A stretch of 64,000 nt of DNA, from assembly GCA_046569765.1 (NCBI GenBank), contig JBKHWC010000002.1, positions 52,572-116,571 of the forward strand. Reading direction: 5' to 3'. This DNA comes from Tabrizicola sp046569765 (GTDB taxonomy: Bacteria > Pseudomonadota > Alphaproteobacteria > Rhodobacterales > Rhodobacteraceae). The position numbers and the translations under genes are program-made. The notes under the pieces are model-generated. The model saw nothing but the letters and a program-made list of their open reading frames with translations. It had not been told where the DNA came from and did not search any database. Shown one piece after another: positions 54,480-62,251 of the stretch. Positions within the stretch are counted from its first letter, which is position 1. Each line of letters begins with the position of its first letter.

Positions 54480-54944
54480 ATGTTCGGAAAACTGGCCGGG
54501 GCTCCGGCAGCGGTCACGGCGCTGGGAGAGGCGGCGAAGGGGGTGGCCGAGGTCTTCGTGCCCTCGGCCACCAAGCGGATGGAACTGTCGGCCGAGGCGC
54601 AGATGGCGGCGCTGCGGCAACTGGGCGAGGAATATCAGCACCCCGCGCTGTCCTGGTTCGACCGGATGGTCAACGGCCTGAACCGTCTGCCGCGGCCCTG
54701 CCTGGCCTTCGGGACGCTGGGGCTTTTCACCTATGCGATGGTGGACCCGGAGGCCTTTGCCAAGCGCATGGTGGGGCTCAATGCGGTGCCCGAGCCGCTC
54801 TGGTGGCTGCTGGGCGCGATCGTCGCCTTCTACTTCGGAGCGCGCGAGACGCACTACTTTCGCAACCGGGCGGTGATCTCGCCCTTTGCGGCCCAGGCTT
54901 CGGCCGAGGAGAATGCCGCGCTGGAGGACTGGCGGCGGGCTTAG
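54480..54944 (+). CDS. Holin family protein (three-TM, gene-transfer-agent release type)
   Basis: The 154-residue protein has an N-terminal amphipathic region (MFGKLAGAPAAVTALGEAAKGV) and a charged stretch with EAQMAALRQLGEEYQ. Two clear membrane segments follow (around PCLAFGTLGLFTYAMV and PLWWLLGAIVAFYFGAR) and the tail is polar. This resembles the 3TM holin family named for gene-transfer-agent release. It should permeabilise the inner membrane so the preceding endolysin can act. A GTG at 54471 overlapping the endolysin stop is an alternative start. No capsid, terminase or tail genes are nearby. Confidence 0.83.
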   Translation: MFGKLAGAPAAVTALGEAAKGVAEVFVPSATKRMELSAEAQMAALRQLGEEYQHPALSWFDRMVNGLNRLPRPCLAFGTLGLFTYAMVDPEAFAKRMVGLNAVPEPLWWLLGAIVAFYFGARETHYFRNRAVISPFAAQASAEENAALEDWRRA

Positions 54945-54975
54945 GTCCCGCCGCGATCCCCGCCGCGATCCTTGA

Positions 54976-55015
54976 CCTCTGATCAGCCCTCTGGCATGGC
55001 CTTGGCCATCAGAGG
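54976..55015 (+). promoter_or_regulatory. Leader hairpin covering the argS ribosome site
   Basis: CCTCTGAT (54976-54983) is exactly complementary to ATCAGAGG (55008-55015). The right arm contains the likely Shine-Dalgarno GAGG of argS, ten bases before the ATG. If it forms, it would mask the ribosome site. Confidence 0.4.
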
Positions 55016-55025
55016 ATGTGATCAA

Positions 55026-56768
55026 ATGAACCTGTTCGCCGATATCCGTGAGCTTGTGGTAACCGAGCTTGAGGCCCTGATGGCCGAGGGGGCGTTGCCC
55101 GCTGGCCTGGATCTCTCTGCCGTGGCGGTGGAGCCGCCGCGCGACAAGGGGCATGGCGACATGGCGACCAATGCGGCGATGGTGCTGGCCAAACCGGCGG
55201 GGATGCAGCCGCGCGCCATTGCCGATGCGCTGGCGGCGAAGCTGATGCAGGATCCCAGGGTCGCGGGCGCCGATGTCGCGGGACCGGGCTTCCTGAACCT
55301 GCGGCTGGAACCCGCGGCCTGGCAGGGCCTGCTGCGCGAGGTGCTGGAGCAGGGCACGAGCTACGGCCGCTCGGCCATGGGAGGGGCGCGCCGCGTCAAC
55401 GTCGAATTCGTCAGCGCCAACCCGACCGGGCCGATGCATGTGGCCCATGCGCGCGGCGCGGTGGTGGGCGATGCGCTGGCGGCGCTGCTGGACTTCGCGG
55501 GCTATCAGGTCACGCGCGAATATTACATCAACGACGGCGGCGGGCAGGTCGATGTGCTGGCCCGGTCGGCCTATGAACGTTACCGCGAAGCCCATGGCCT
55601 GTCGCCCGAGATCGCCGAGGGCCTTTACCCTGGCGACTATCTGATCCCGGTCGGCCAGGCGCTGAAGGACAAATATGGCGCAAGCCTGCTGGACCAGCCG
55701 GAAAGCCTGTGGCTGGCGGATGTGCGCACCTTTGCCACCGACATGATGATGGCGATGATCCGCGACGATCTGGCGGCTCTTGGCGTGACGATGGACGTCT
55801 ATTCCAGCGAGAAGGCGCTGTATGGCACCGGACAGATCGAGGCGGCGCTGGAGCGGCTGCGCGAGCTGGGTCTGATCTACCAGGGCGTGCTGGAACCCCC
55901 GAAGGGCAAGGCGCCCGAGGATTGGGAAGCGCGCGAGCAGACCCTGTTCCGCTCGACCGCCTTCGGCGACGACCAGGACCGGCCGGTGCAGAAGTCGGAT
56001 GGGGCCTGGACCTATTTCGCACCCGATATCGCCTATCATTTCAACAAGGTGCAGCGCGGCTTCGACGAGCTGATCAACATCTTCGGCGCCGACCATGCGG
56101 GCTATGTCAAGCGACTGAAGGCCGTGGTCAGCGCCCTGTCGGAAAACCGGGTGGCGCTGGACATCAAGCTGATCCAGTTGGTCAAACTTCTGAAGGGCGG
56201 CCAGATCGTCAAGATGTCGAAGCGGGCGGGGACCTTCGTCACGCTGCGCGACCTGATCGACGAGGTCGGACCGGATGTGGTCCGCTTTGTCATGCTCACG
56301 CGCAAGAACGACGTGGCGCTGGACTTCGACTTCGACAAGGTGACCGAACAGTCGAAGGACAACCCGGTCTTCTATGTGCAATACGCCAATGCCCGGGTGA
56401 ATTCGATCCTGCGCAAGGCGCGCGAGGCGGGGCTGGACGTCAGCGACGCGACCCTGTCGCAGGCGCATCTGGCGCATCTGGGCCACGAGGCCGAGCTTGA
56501 GGTGATCCGCAAGCTGGGCGAATGGCCCCGGCTGGTGGAAATCGCCGCCAAGGGGCATGAGCCCCATCGCGTGGCCTTCTATCTGTACGAACTCGCCTCT
56601 GACTTCCACGGGCTGTGGAACAAGGGCAACGAGGACGAGAGCTTGCGGTTCATCCAGGGCGATAGCGCAATTTCTGCGGCGAAAATCGCCCTGGCACGGG
56701 CCGTGGGCGTTGTCATTTGCGCCGGTCTTGGTATCCTTGGCGTCACTCCGGTCGAGGAAATGCGCTGA
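55026..56768 (+). CDS. argS: Arginyl-tRNA synthetase
   Basis: The 580-residue class I synthetase has the HIGH-equivalent HVAH at residues 138-141 within SANPTGPMHVAHARG and the KMSKR loop at 396-400. It also shows the N-terminal tRNA-binding Add1 domain and C-terminal DALR anticodon domain (YVQYANARVNSIL, then HRVAFYLYELASDFHGLWN). The start MNLFADI at 55026 fits family N-termini; the frame opens 18 codons upstream. It leads a plus-strand run with SPOR, nagZ, scpA and scpB. Confidence 0.97.
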   Translation: MNLFADIRELVVTELEALMAEGALPAGLDLSAVAVEPPRDKGHGDMATNAAMVLAKPAGMQPRAIADALAAKLMQDPRVAGADVAGPGFLNLRLEPAAWQGLLREVLEQGTSYGRSAMGGARRVNVEFVSANPTGPMHVAHARGAVVGDALAALLDFAGYQVTREYYINDGGGQVDVLARSAYERYREAHGLSPEIAEGLYPGDYLIPVGQALKDKYGASLLDQPESLWLADVRTFATDMMMAMIRDDLAALGVTMDVYSSEKALYGTGQIEAALERLRELGLIYQGVLEPPKGKAPEDWEAREQTLFRSTAFGDDQDRPVQKSDGAWTYFAPDIAYHFNKVQRGFDELINIFGADHAGYVKRLKAVVSALSENRVALDIKLIQLVKLLKGGQIVKMSKRAGTFVTLRDLIDEVGPDVVRFVMLTRKNDVALDFDFDKVTEQSKDNPVFYVQYANARVNSILRKAREAGLDVSDATLSQAHLAHLGHEAELEVIRKLGEWPRLVEIAAKGHEPHRVAFYLYELASDFHGLWNKGNEDESLRFIQGDSAISAAKIALARAVGVVICAGLGILGVTPVEEMR

Positions 56769-56840
56769 CTTATGGCGCCCCGCCGGGGCTGAGGCGTGAA
56801 TGCAGGGGCGGACGAACCGTCCCGCAGGCAGGGGCAGCTT

Positions 56841-57767
56841 ATGGCGGATGCGGAGTATGACGGGCTTTACGGCTATGACCGCCCGGCGGGGCAGGGCAGG
56901 GCGCAGCGCATCCTGCATCTGACGGGTGCGCTGACCTCGGTCGCGCTGGTGGTGGGGTTCGCGGTCTGGGGCTACAAGCTGGCAGTACGCGATGTGCGCG
57001 GCGTGCCAGTGATCCAGGCGCTGGAGGGCCCGATGCGGATCGCGCCCGAGGATCCGGGCGGCGAGATCGCAGATCACCAGGGCCTTGCGGTCAACACTGT
57101 GGCCGCCGTCGGCGTCGCCGCGCCGCCGCCGGAAAAGCTGATCCTGGCCCCGCGCCCGGTGGACCTGGCGCCAGAGGACACTCCTGGTCTGGCGGGTCTG
57201 GCGCCGGTGCAGCCCGAGCTTGCAGTTGCTCCGGCTCCGGCGGATCTCGCCTTGGCGGCCGCCCCGCCGGTGGAAAGCGCCAGCCCGACCGAGATCGCCG
57301 TGGATCTTGCCCTGGCCGAGGCCCTGGGCGAGATTTCGCCCGAAGAGATGGAGCCGGTGGCAGAGCTGCCCGACGTGGTGCAGGACCCGGTGCCCGAGGG
57401 GGCGATGGTCGTCTCGCCCCGGCCGATGGCGCGCCCCGGCAGCCGCCCGGCGGCCCAGCCGGTCGAGGCCGTGGCGGTCGCGGCTCCGAACGAGATCGAC
57501 CCCGCCACCATCCCCGCCGGTACCCGACTGGTGCAGTTCGGCGCCTTCGACACCCAGGACGAGGCACGGGCGGCATGGGTGCGGCTGGCCGGCCAGTTCG
57601 GCGAGCTGATGGGGGGAAAGGGGATGGTGCTGCAGCCGGCCGAAAGCGGCGGGCGCACGTTCTATCGGCTGCGCGCGCATGGGTTTGAGGACGAGGCCGA
57701 CGCGCGCCGCTTCTGTTCCGCCTTCGTGGCGCAGAACGCCACCTGCATCCCGGTCCCGCAGCGATGA
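56841..57767 (+). CDS. SPOR domain-containing membrane protein
   Basis: The 308-residue protein has a short cytoplasmic N-terminus, one membrane helix (about 25-45, LTGALTSVALVVGFAVWGY), a long proline/alanine-rich acidic periplasmic linker and a C-terminal SPOR domain (about 225-305, LVQFGAFDTQDEARAAW to NATCIPVP). SPOR domains bind denuded glycan at division sites. The gene is placed between argS and nagZ as in other Rhodobacterales, suggesting a cell-wall role. An upstream GTG at 56796 would add 15 residues. The stop overlaps the nagZ ATG (ATGA). Confidence 0.88.
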   Translation: MADAEYDGLYGYDRPAGQGRAQRILHLTGALTSVALVVGFAVWGYKLAVRDVRGVPVIQALEGPMRIAPEDPGGEIADHQGLAVNTVAAVGVAAPPPEKLILAPRPVDLAPEDTPGLAGLAPVQPELAVAPAPADLALAAAPPVESASPTEIAVDLALAEALGEISPEEMEPVAELPDVVQDPVPEGAMVVSPRPMARPGSRPAAQPVEAVAVAAPNEIDPATIPAGTRLVQFGAFDTQDEARAAWVRLAGQFGELMGGKGMVLQPAESGGRTFYRLRAHGFEDEADARRFCSAFVAQNATCIPVPQR

Positions 57768-58750
57768 GCGTGGGGCGCGGCGCGACCATCTTCGGCTGCG
57801 CGGGGCCTGAGCTGCTGCCGGTTGAGCGGGATTTCTTCCGTGATGCCGATCCGTTCGGCTTCATCCTGTTTGCGCGGAATATCGAGACTCCCGAACAGGT
57901 TGTGCGGCTGACTTCATCCTTGCGTGAGGCAGTGGGGCGGGAAGCTCCGATCCTGGTCGACCAGGAGGGTGGCCGGGTCCAGCGCCTGCGCGCACCGCAT
58001 TGGCGGGAGTGGGAGCCTCCGCTGGATTCGGTGCTGGCCGACCCGGCGACGGCGGCCGACCGCATGCGGCGGCGGATGGCCGTGATCGGGGCGGAACTGC
58101 GCGCGGTGGGCATCGATGCGAACTGCGCCCCTCTGGGCGATGTGGCGCGCGAGGGGACGCATCCCTTCCTGCGCAACCGCTGCTATGGGACCGACCCCGA
58201 GACGGTGGCGCAAGTCGCCCGCGCGGTGGCCGAGGGGCTGATGGCGGCCGGTGTCCTGCCGGTGATGAAGCACCTGCCGGGACACGGGCTGTCGCATCTG
58301 GACACGCATCTGGAATTGCCGGTCGTGGACCTGGGGCTGGAGGAGCTGCGCGCGGTCGATTTCGCCCCGTTCCGGGCCTTGAACGATTTGCCGATGGCGA
58401 TGACCGCGCATCTGGTGTTCTCGGCGATCGACCCCGACCGCCCTGCCACCCAGTCGCCGGTGATGATCCGCCTGATCCGCGACGAGATCGGGTTCGGCGG
58501 TCTGCTGATGACCGACGACCTGAACATGCAGGCCTTGGCCGGGACGCTGGCCGAGCGGACCGCGCGCAGCCTGGCCGCGGGCTGCGACATCGCGCTGCAC
58601 TGCAAGGGCGATCTGGCCGAGATGCAGGAGGTCGCATCGGCGGCGGGCGAGATGGGTCCAGAGGCCTTGGCGCGGGCCGAGGCGGCGGTCGCGGCGCGGC
58701 CTGCCTCTGGCCTGATGCTCGCTCAGGCGCTGGAGGCCCTGGATGGGTGA
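57764..58750 (+). CDS. nagZ: Beta-N-acetylhexosaminidase
   Basis: The 328-residue GH3 enzyme removes GlcNAc from 1,6-anhydro-muropeptides in the cytoplasm during peptidoglycan recycling. The NagZ-specific KHLPGHG motif is at 169-175, where the histidine acts as acid/base; VDQEGGRVQRL and TDDLNMQAL (nucleophile aspartate) are also present. It overlaps the SPOR gene by four bases and scpA by eight. Confidence 0.95.
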   Translation: MSVGRGATIFGCAGPELLPVERDFFRDADPFGFILFARNIETPEQVVRLTSSLREAVGREAPILVDQEGGRVQRLRAPHWREWEPPLDSVLADPATAADRMRRRMAVIGAELRAVGIDANCAPLGDVAREGTHPFLRNRCYGTDPETVAQVARAVAEGLMAAGVLPVMKHLPGHGLSHLDTHLELPVVDLGLEELRAVDFAPFRALNDLPMAMTAHLVFSAIDPDRPATQSPVMIRLIRDEIGFGGLLMTDDLNMQALAGTLAERTARSLAAGCDIALHCKGDLAEMQEVASAAGEMGPEALARAEAAVAARPASGLMLAQALEALDG

Positions 58751-59531
58751 AGGCTGGGACGAACCCGAACGCCTGCCGCCCGAGGAACGGCTTGCCGCCG
58801 AGGCGCTGATCGTCGACGTGGACGGGTTCGAGGGGCCCCTTGACCTGCTGCTGACGCTGTCGCGGACGCAGAAAGTTGACCTGCGCAAGATCTCGGTCCT
58901 GCAACTGGCCGAGCAATACCTGCGTTTCGTGGAACGCGCCCGGACCCTGCGGATCGAGCTGGCGGCGGATTACCTGGTGATGGCGGCCTGGCTGGCCTTC
59001 CTGAAGTCGCGCCTGCTGCTGCCGCCCGAACCGGGCGAGGCGGGGCCAAGCGCCGAAGACCTGGCTGCCCATCTGGCCTTCCAGCTGGAACGGCTGCAGG
59101 CGATGCGCGATGCGGCGGCGCGGCTGATGGCCCGCGACCAGAAGGGCCGCGACTTCTTTGCCCGGGGCCTGCCCGAGGACATGACCCATCACCGCAAAGT
59201 CACCTGGACGGCGACGCTGCTGGACCTGATGCGCGCCTATGCCCAGATCCGCACCAAGGACGAATTCCGCCCCTTCGTCCTGGACCGCGAACATGTCTAC
59301 ACGATGGAACAGGCGCTGGACCGGATGCGGGGCCTGATCGGCTATGCCGGCGACTGGGCCAGCCTGACCAGTTTCCTGCCCGAGGGCTGGGACGTGACGC
59401 CAATGGCCCGCCGCTCGGCCCTTGCGGCGCATTTCGCCGCCGTCCTGGAACTGGCCAAGCGTGGCCAGCTGACCTTGCGCCAGGGTGAGACCTTCGCCCC
59501 GATCGAACTCCGCCGGAGGGGCGACGCATGA
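58743..59531 (+). CDS. scpA: Segregation and condensation protein A
   Basis: The 262-residue kleisin of the SMC-ScpAB condensin contains FEGPLDLLLTLSRTQKVDLRKI, AADYLVMAAWLAFLKSRLLLP and a C-terminal winged-helix segment ending IELRRRGDA. It bridges the SMC heads together with ScpB. It is coupled to nagZ by an 8-base overlap and to scpB by ATGA. Confidence 0.95.
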   Translation: MGEGWDEPERLPPEERLAAEALIVDVDGFEGPLDLLLTLSRTQKVDLRKISVLQLAEQYLRFVERARTLRIELAADYLVMAAWLAFLKSRLLLPPEPGEAGPSAEDLAAHLAFQLERLQAMRDAAARLMARDQKGRDFFARGLPEDMTHHRKVTWTATLLDLMRAYAQIRTKDEFRPFVLDREHVYTMEQALDRMRGLIGYAGDWASLTSFLPEGWDVTPMARRSALAAHFAAVLELAKRGQLTLRQGETFAPIELRRRGDA

Positions 59532-60160
59532 GCGAGGAACAAAGCCTCTTCGAAGCCCCGCCGATGGGCGAGCAGGAGCGGATGGTCGAAGCGATCCTGT
59601 TTGCAAGTGCGCAACCCGTGACGGTGGCCGAGCTGGAGGCGCGGATGCCGCATGGCGCCGACCCGGCCGAGGCGCTGGTCTACCTGCGCAAACGGTACGA
59701 GGGCAGGGGGGTGAACCTGGTCAAGGTCGGCGACGCCTGGGCCTTCCGCACCGCGCCGGACCTTGGCTTCCTGATGCAGCGCGAGACGGTCGAGACGCGG
59801 AAGCTCAGCCGCGCGGCGATCGAGACTCTGGCGATCGTGGCCTATCACCAGCCGGTCACCCGCGCGGAAATCGAGGAAATCCGCGGGGTTGCGGTCAGTC
59901 GCGGCACGATCGACCAACTCATGGAGCTGGAATGGATCCGCTTCGGGCGGCGCCGGATGACCCCTGGCAGGCCGGTGACCTTTGTGGTGACGGAACAGTT
60001 CCTGGACCATTTCGGACTGGAGTCCGCCCGCGACCTGCCGGGGCTGAAAGAGCTGCGCGCCGCCGGACTTCTGGAGAGCCGCCCCTTGCCTGGCCAATCG
60101 GCGACCCCAGATGAGGAAGACGGCGTGCAGGCCGGGCAGACCGAATTGTTCGAGGATTGA
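59528..60160 (+). CDS. scpB: Segregation and condensation protein B
   Basis: The 210-residue protein has the two winged-helix domains of ScpB: MVEAILFASAQPVTVAELEARM then AFRTAPDLGFLM, and RAAIETLAIVAYHQPVTRAEIEEIRGV then PGRPVTFVVTEQFLDHFGL. It dimerises and binds ScpA. A variable acidic tail ends the protein. In many relatives tatABC follows; here a 66-codon gene does. Confidence 0.95.
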   Translation: MSEEQSLFEAPPMGEQERMVEAILFASAQPVTVAELEARMPHGADPAEALVYLRKRYEGRGVNLVKVGDAWAFRTAPDLGFLMQRETVETRKLSRAAIETLAIVAYHQPVTRAEIEEIRGVAVSRGTIDQLMELEWIRFGRRRMTPGRPVTFVVTEQFLDHFGLESARDLPGLKELRAAGLLESRPLPGQSATPDEEDGVQAGQTELFED

Positions 60161-60170
60161 GAGAGGCGTG

Positions 60171-60371
60171 ATGGACTGGAACCGGCTGATCAACCAGCTG
60201 ACGCGGATGTTCCTGCGCAAGGCCGTCAACAAGGGCATCGACATGGCCGCCCGGCGGGGCAAGGCAGATGCCGACTTGACACCCGAAGAGCGCAAGCGCG
60301 CCCAGTCGGCGAAGCAGATGGCCGACAAGGCGCAGAAGGCCGCCCGGCTGGGCCGACGCTTCTTGAAGTGA
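60171..60371 (+). CDS. Small basic hypothetical protein
   Basis: A 66-residue, lysine/arginine-rich, largely helical protein (MDWNRLINQLTRMFLRKAVN at the start, ending AARLGRRFLK) begins ten bases after scpB with a GAGAGG site. The predicted amphipathic helices could bind nucleic acid or membrane. I recognise no named family. Its position at the end of the scpAB run suggests co-transcription. Confidence 0.75.
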   Translation: MDWNRLINQLTRMFLRKAVNKGIDMAARRGKADADLTPEERKRAQSAKQMADKAQKAARLGRRFLK

Positions 60372-60404
60372 AACCAATCGGTTCTGCCGGTTTGTTCCAG
60401 AAAC

Positions 60405-60980
60405 CTATTGCCGCAGGATGAGCCGGTTTCCCGCAAACTCCATGCGGAATTGGCCCAGATAGTCCATGCCCAGAAGCGAGCCCTGCATCTCGCCCTCGGT
60501 GACATAGGCGCGGAAATCGCGGTTCTCGAACGGGCCAAGCTGGACCAGGGGGAGCGTCACCCGCGCCGTGCGAACGACGCCATTGGCGGTGTAGGCCTCG
60601 CCCAGGAACATCAGGCTTTCGGGCGCGATCCCCAGCGTCTCGGCGTCCTGACGCGCCAGGACCATGCCGCTGGCGCCAGTGTCGACCATGAAGGGCACCG
60701 CAGTGCCGTTGATCGTCAGCGTCAGGTAGTAATGCCCGTCGGCCGCACGCGGGACCTCGACCGTGCCGTCCCGGGCCACGGCCTGGATCGGCATGGCGTC
60801 GCGGCGGATGTCGGTCCACAGACCGTAGCCTGCCACCACACCCACGAAGATCAGCCCCCAGGCCATGGCCATGCGCAGCGCCTGACCCATGCGCTGCCGG
60901 AACTCCACCAGCGCCCAGCCGCCAAGCGCGACCAGGATGATCGCCAGATAGCCCACGCGGGCCAGGGTTTCGCCGTCCAT
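60405..60980 (-). CDS. Retropepsin-like aspartic protease (TIGR02281 type) membrane protein
   Basis: The 191-residue protein has two membrane helices (about 10-27 and 38-55) followed by a single aspartic-protease lobe with D100 in FMVDTGASGMVL and the flap-like LLGMDYLGQFRMEFAGNRLILRQ ending. One lobe implies a dimeric enzyme as in retroviral proteases. Its substrate is unknown. GGAGG precedes the ATG. It is transcribed away from the scp cluster. Confidence 0.87.
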   Translation of the reverse strand: MDGETLARVGYLAIILVALGGWALVEFRQRMGQALRMAMAWGLIFVGVVAGYGLWTDIRRDAMPIQAVARDGTVEVPRAADGHYYLTLTINGTAVPFMVDTGASGMVLARQDAETLGIAPESLMFLGEAYTANGVVRTARVTLPLVQLGPFENRDFRAYVTEGEMQGSLLGMDYLGQFRMEFAGNRLILRQ

Positions 60981-61032
60981 CCGAACCTCCGCTTGTCGGA
61001 TGATATGGGGGCAGGGGCCCGATTTGGAAAGG

Positions 61033-61653
61033 TCAGCCGATCAGCCCGGTGCCGCGCACGCCGTCGATCACGAACTGCACCGACAGCGCAGCAAGCAGCA
61101 TCCCCAGAAGCCGGGTGATGACGATGGTCCCGGTCCGGCCCAAGAGCCGCTCCAGCGGTGGCGAGGCCAGGAGGAAGGCATAGGTTACCGCCATCATTCC
61201 CAGCATCAGACCCAGGACTGCGAGCGTCCCGCCCCAGCCGGGCCCGGCCTCTCCGACCAGAAGGATCACCGAAGCAATCGCCCCCGGCCCGGCGATCAGG
61301 GGTGTGGCAAGCGGAAAGACCGAGGGGTCGTGGTCAGGCTCGGCCTGCTGTCCCTCGCGCCGCTGGGTGCGGCGTTCGAAGAGCATGTCGAGCGCGGTCA
61401 GGAACAACAGGATCCCGCCTGCGATGCGGAAGGCAGGCATCGAGATGCCGATGAAGGCCAGGATCGACTCGCCCGCCAGGCCGAAGATGAGGAGCAGGAC
61501 TGCCGCGATAAGGCAGGCCCGCCGCGCCATCGCCCGGCGCTTCTCGGGCCCCATGCCGCGGGTCAGCGCGATGAAGAGGGGCACCAGACCCGGCGGGTCG
61601 ATCACCACGAAAAGCGTGGCGAAGGCAGTGATGAGGAAGGCGGTTTCGGGCAT
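61033..61653 (-). CDS. MarC family inner-membrane protein
   Basis: The 206-residue protein has about six membrane helices and the family features FVVIDPPGLVPLFIALTRGM, FRIAGGILLFLTALDM and PLATPLIAGPGAIASVILLV. MarC proteins resemble transporters but their function is unresolved; the once-supposed link to multiple antibiotic resistance was not upheld. GGGGGA precedes the start. Confidence 0.92.
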   Translation of the reverse strand: MPETAFLITAFATLFVVIDPPGLVPLFIALTRGMGPEKRRAMARRACLIAAVLLLIFGLAGESILAFIGISMPAFRIAGGILLFLTALDMLFERRTQRREGQQAEPDHDPSVFPLATPLIAGPGAIASVILLVGEAGPGWGGTLAVLGLMLGMMAVTYAFLLASPPLERLLGRTGTIVITRLLGMLLAALSVQFVIDGVRGTGLIG

Positions 61654-61718
61654 CTGTCCCCCAGACTTTGCGGCAGGCTAGGCGGTAATCGGGCGTTGGA
61701 AAAGCAGAACCTGCAGGA

Positions 61719-61758
61719 CCGGGGGGCCAGCCCCCCGGACCCCCCGGGATATTTGGGG
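61719..61758. repeat. GC-rich intergenic hairpin with CCCGGGATATTTGGGG flank
   Basis: CCGGGGGG and CCCCCCGG form an 8-bp stem around CCAG (61719-61738), followed by a C-rich run and GGATATTTGGGG. From memory this combination is a common dispersed intergenic element and terminator in Rhodobacteraceae. Here it lies just beyond the stop of the DUF2267-like gene on the minus strand. Confidence 0.55.
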
Positions 61759-61768
61759 ACAGAAAATG

Positions 61769-62227
61769 TCAGACGATGGTCGGCCCGAGCGTGGCGGGGT
61801 CGATGCCGGGGGTCGACCAGAACTCGGCCGCGAACGGGGGCAGGGTGGCCAGCACCCGGTCAAGATCCTGGCGCAGAATGGATTTTCGCAGGGCGAAGGC
61901 GGTCGCGGCGACGCAGTAGGGCGGGGTCAGATTGTGCTTGGGACGCAGCGCTATGGCCTCGGTGGTCCAGTCCGCCCGCGTGCCGGGGGGCAGGGGGTCT
62001 TCAGCGAGATCCCAGTCGGCGACGAAGAGGGCGCGGAGAACCGCAGGCAGGACCTGGGCGAAGTCGATGGCCTGCTGCGGGCTCAGGCGGCGGCGGAAGG
62101 CGCGCAGAACGCCCTCGACCGCCGTATAGGCCGCATTGTCCGAGGTCAGGTCCATCGCCGCCTTCGCCTCGTCCAGAAAGGCCCGCCATTCGCGGGTCGC
62201 TTGCCGGTAGGTCCAGGGCATGGGCAT
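61769..62227 (-). CDS. DUF2267-like hypothetical protein
   Basis: A 152-residue all-helical protein with TYRQATREWRAFLDEAKAAM, AYTAVEGVLRAFRRRLSPQQ and FAQVLPAVLRALFVADWDL, the repeated pattern of DUF2267 domains, whose function is unknown. ATG 62227 is preferred because GAGG lies six bases upstream; TTG 62233 and ATG 62221 are alternatives. It is downstream of the ABC-F gene on the same strand, with 24 bases between, so it is probably co-transcribed. Confidence 0.8.
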   Translation of the reverse strand: MPMPWTYRQATREWRAFLDEAKAAMDLTSDNAAYTAVEGVLRAFRRRLSPQQAIDFAQVLPAVLRALFVADWDLAEDPLPPGTRADWTTEAIALRPKHNLTPPYCVAATAFALRKSILRQDLDRVLATLPPFAAEFWSTPGIDPATLGPTIV

Positions 62228-62251
62228 GGCCAACCTCGTGAAGAACGGCCG

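Noticed and set aside
53863..54944. Prophage remnant
   Set aside because: No integrase, terminase, capsid, tail or attachment-site repeats are nearby, the base composition matches the flanks, and both flanks are core genes; a gene-transfer-agent lysis pair explains it better.
54426..57680. 1084-codon open frame on the minus strand
   Set aside because: It lies antisense to the lysis pair, argS and the SPOR gene, has no family-like sequence, and reflects the absence of stops in high-GC complementary frames.
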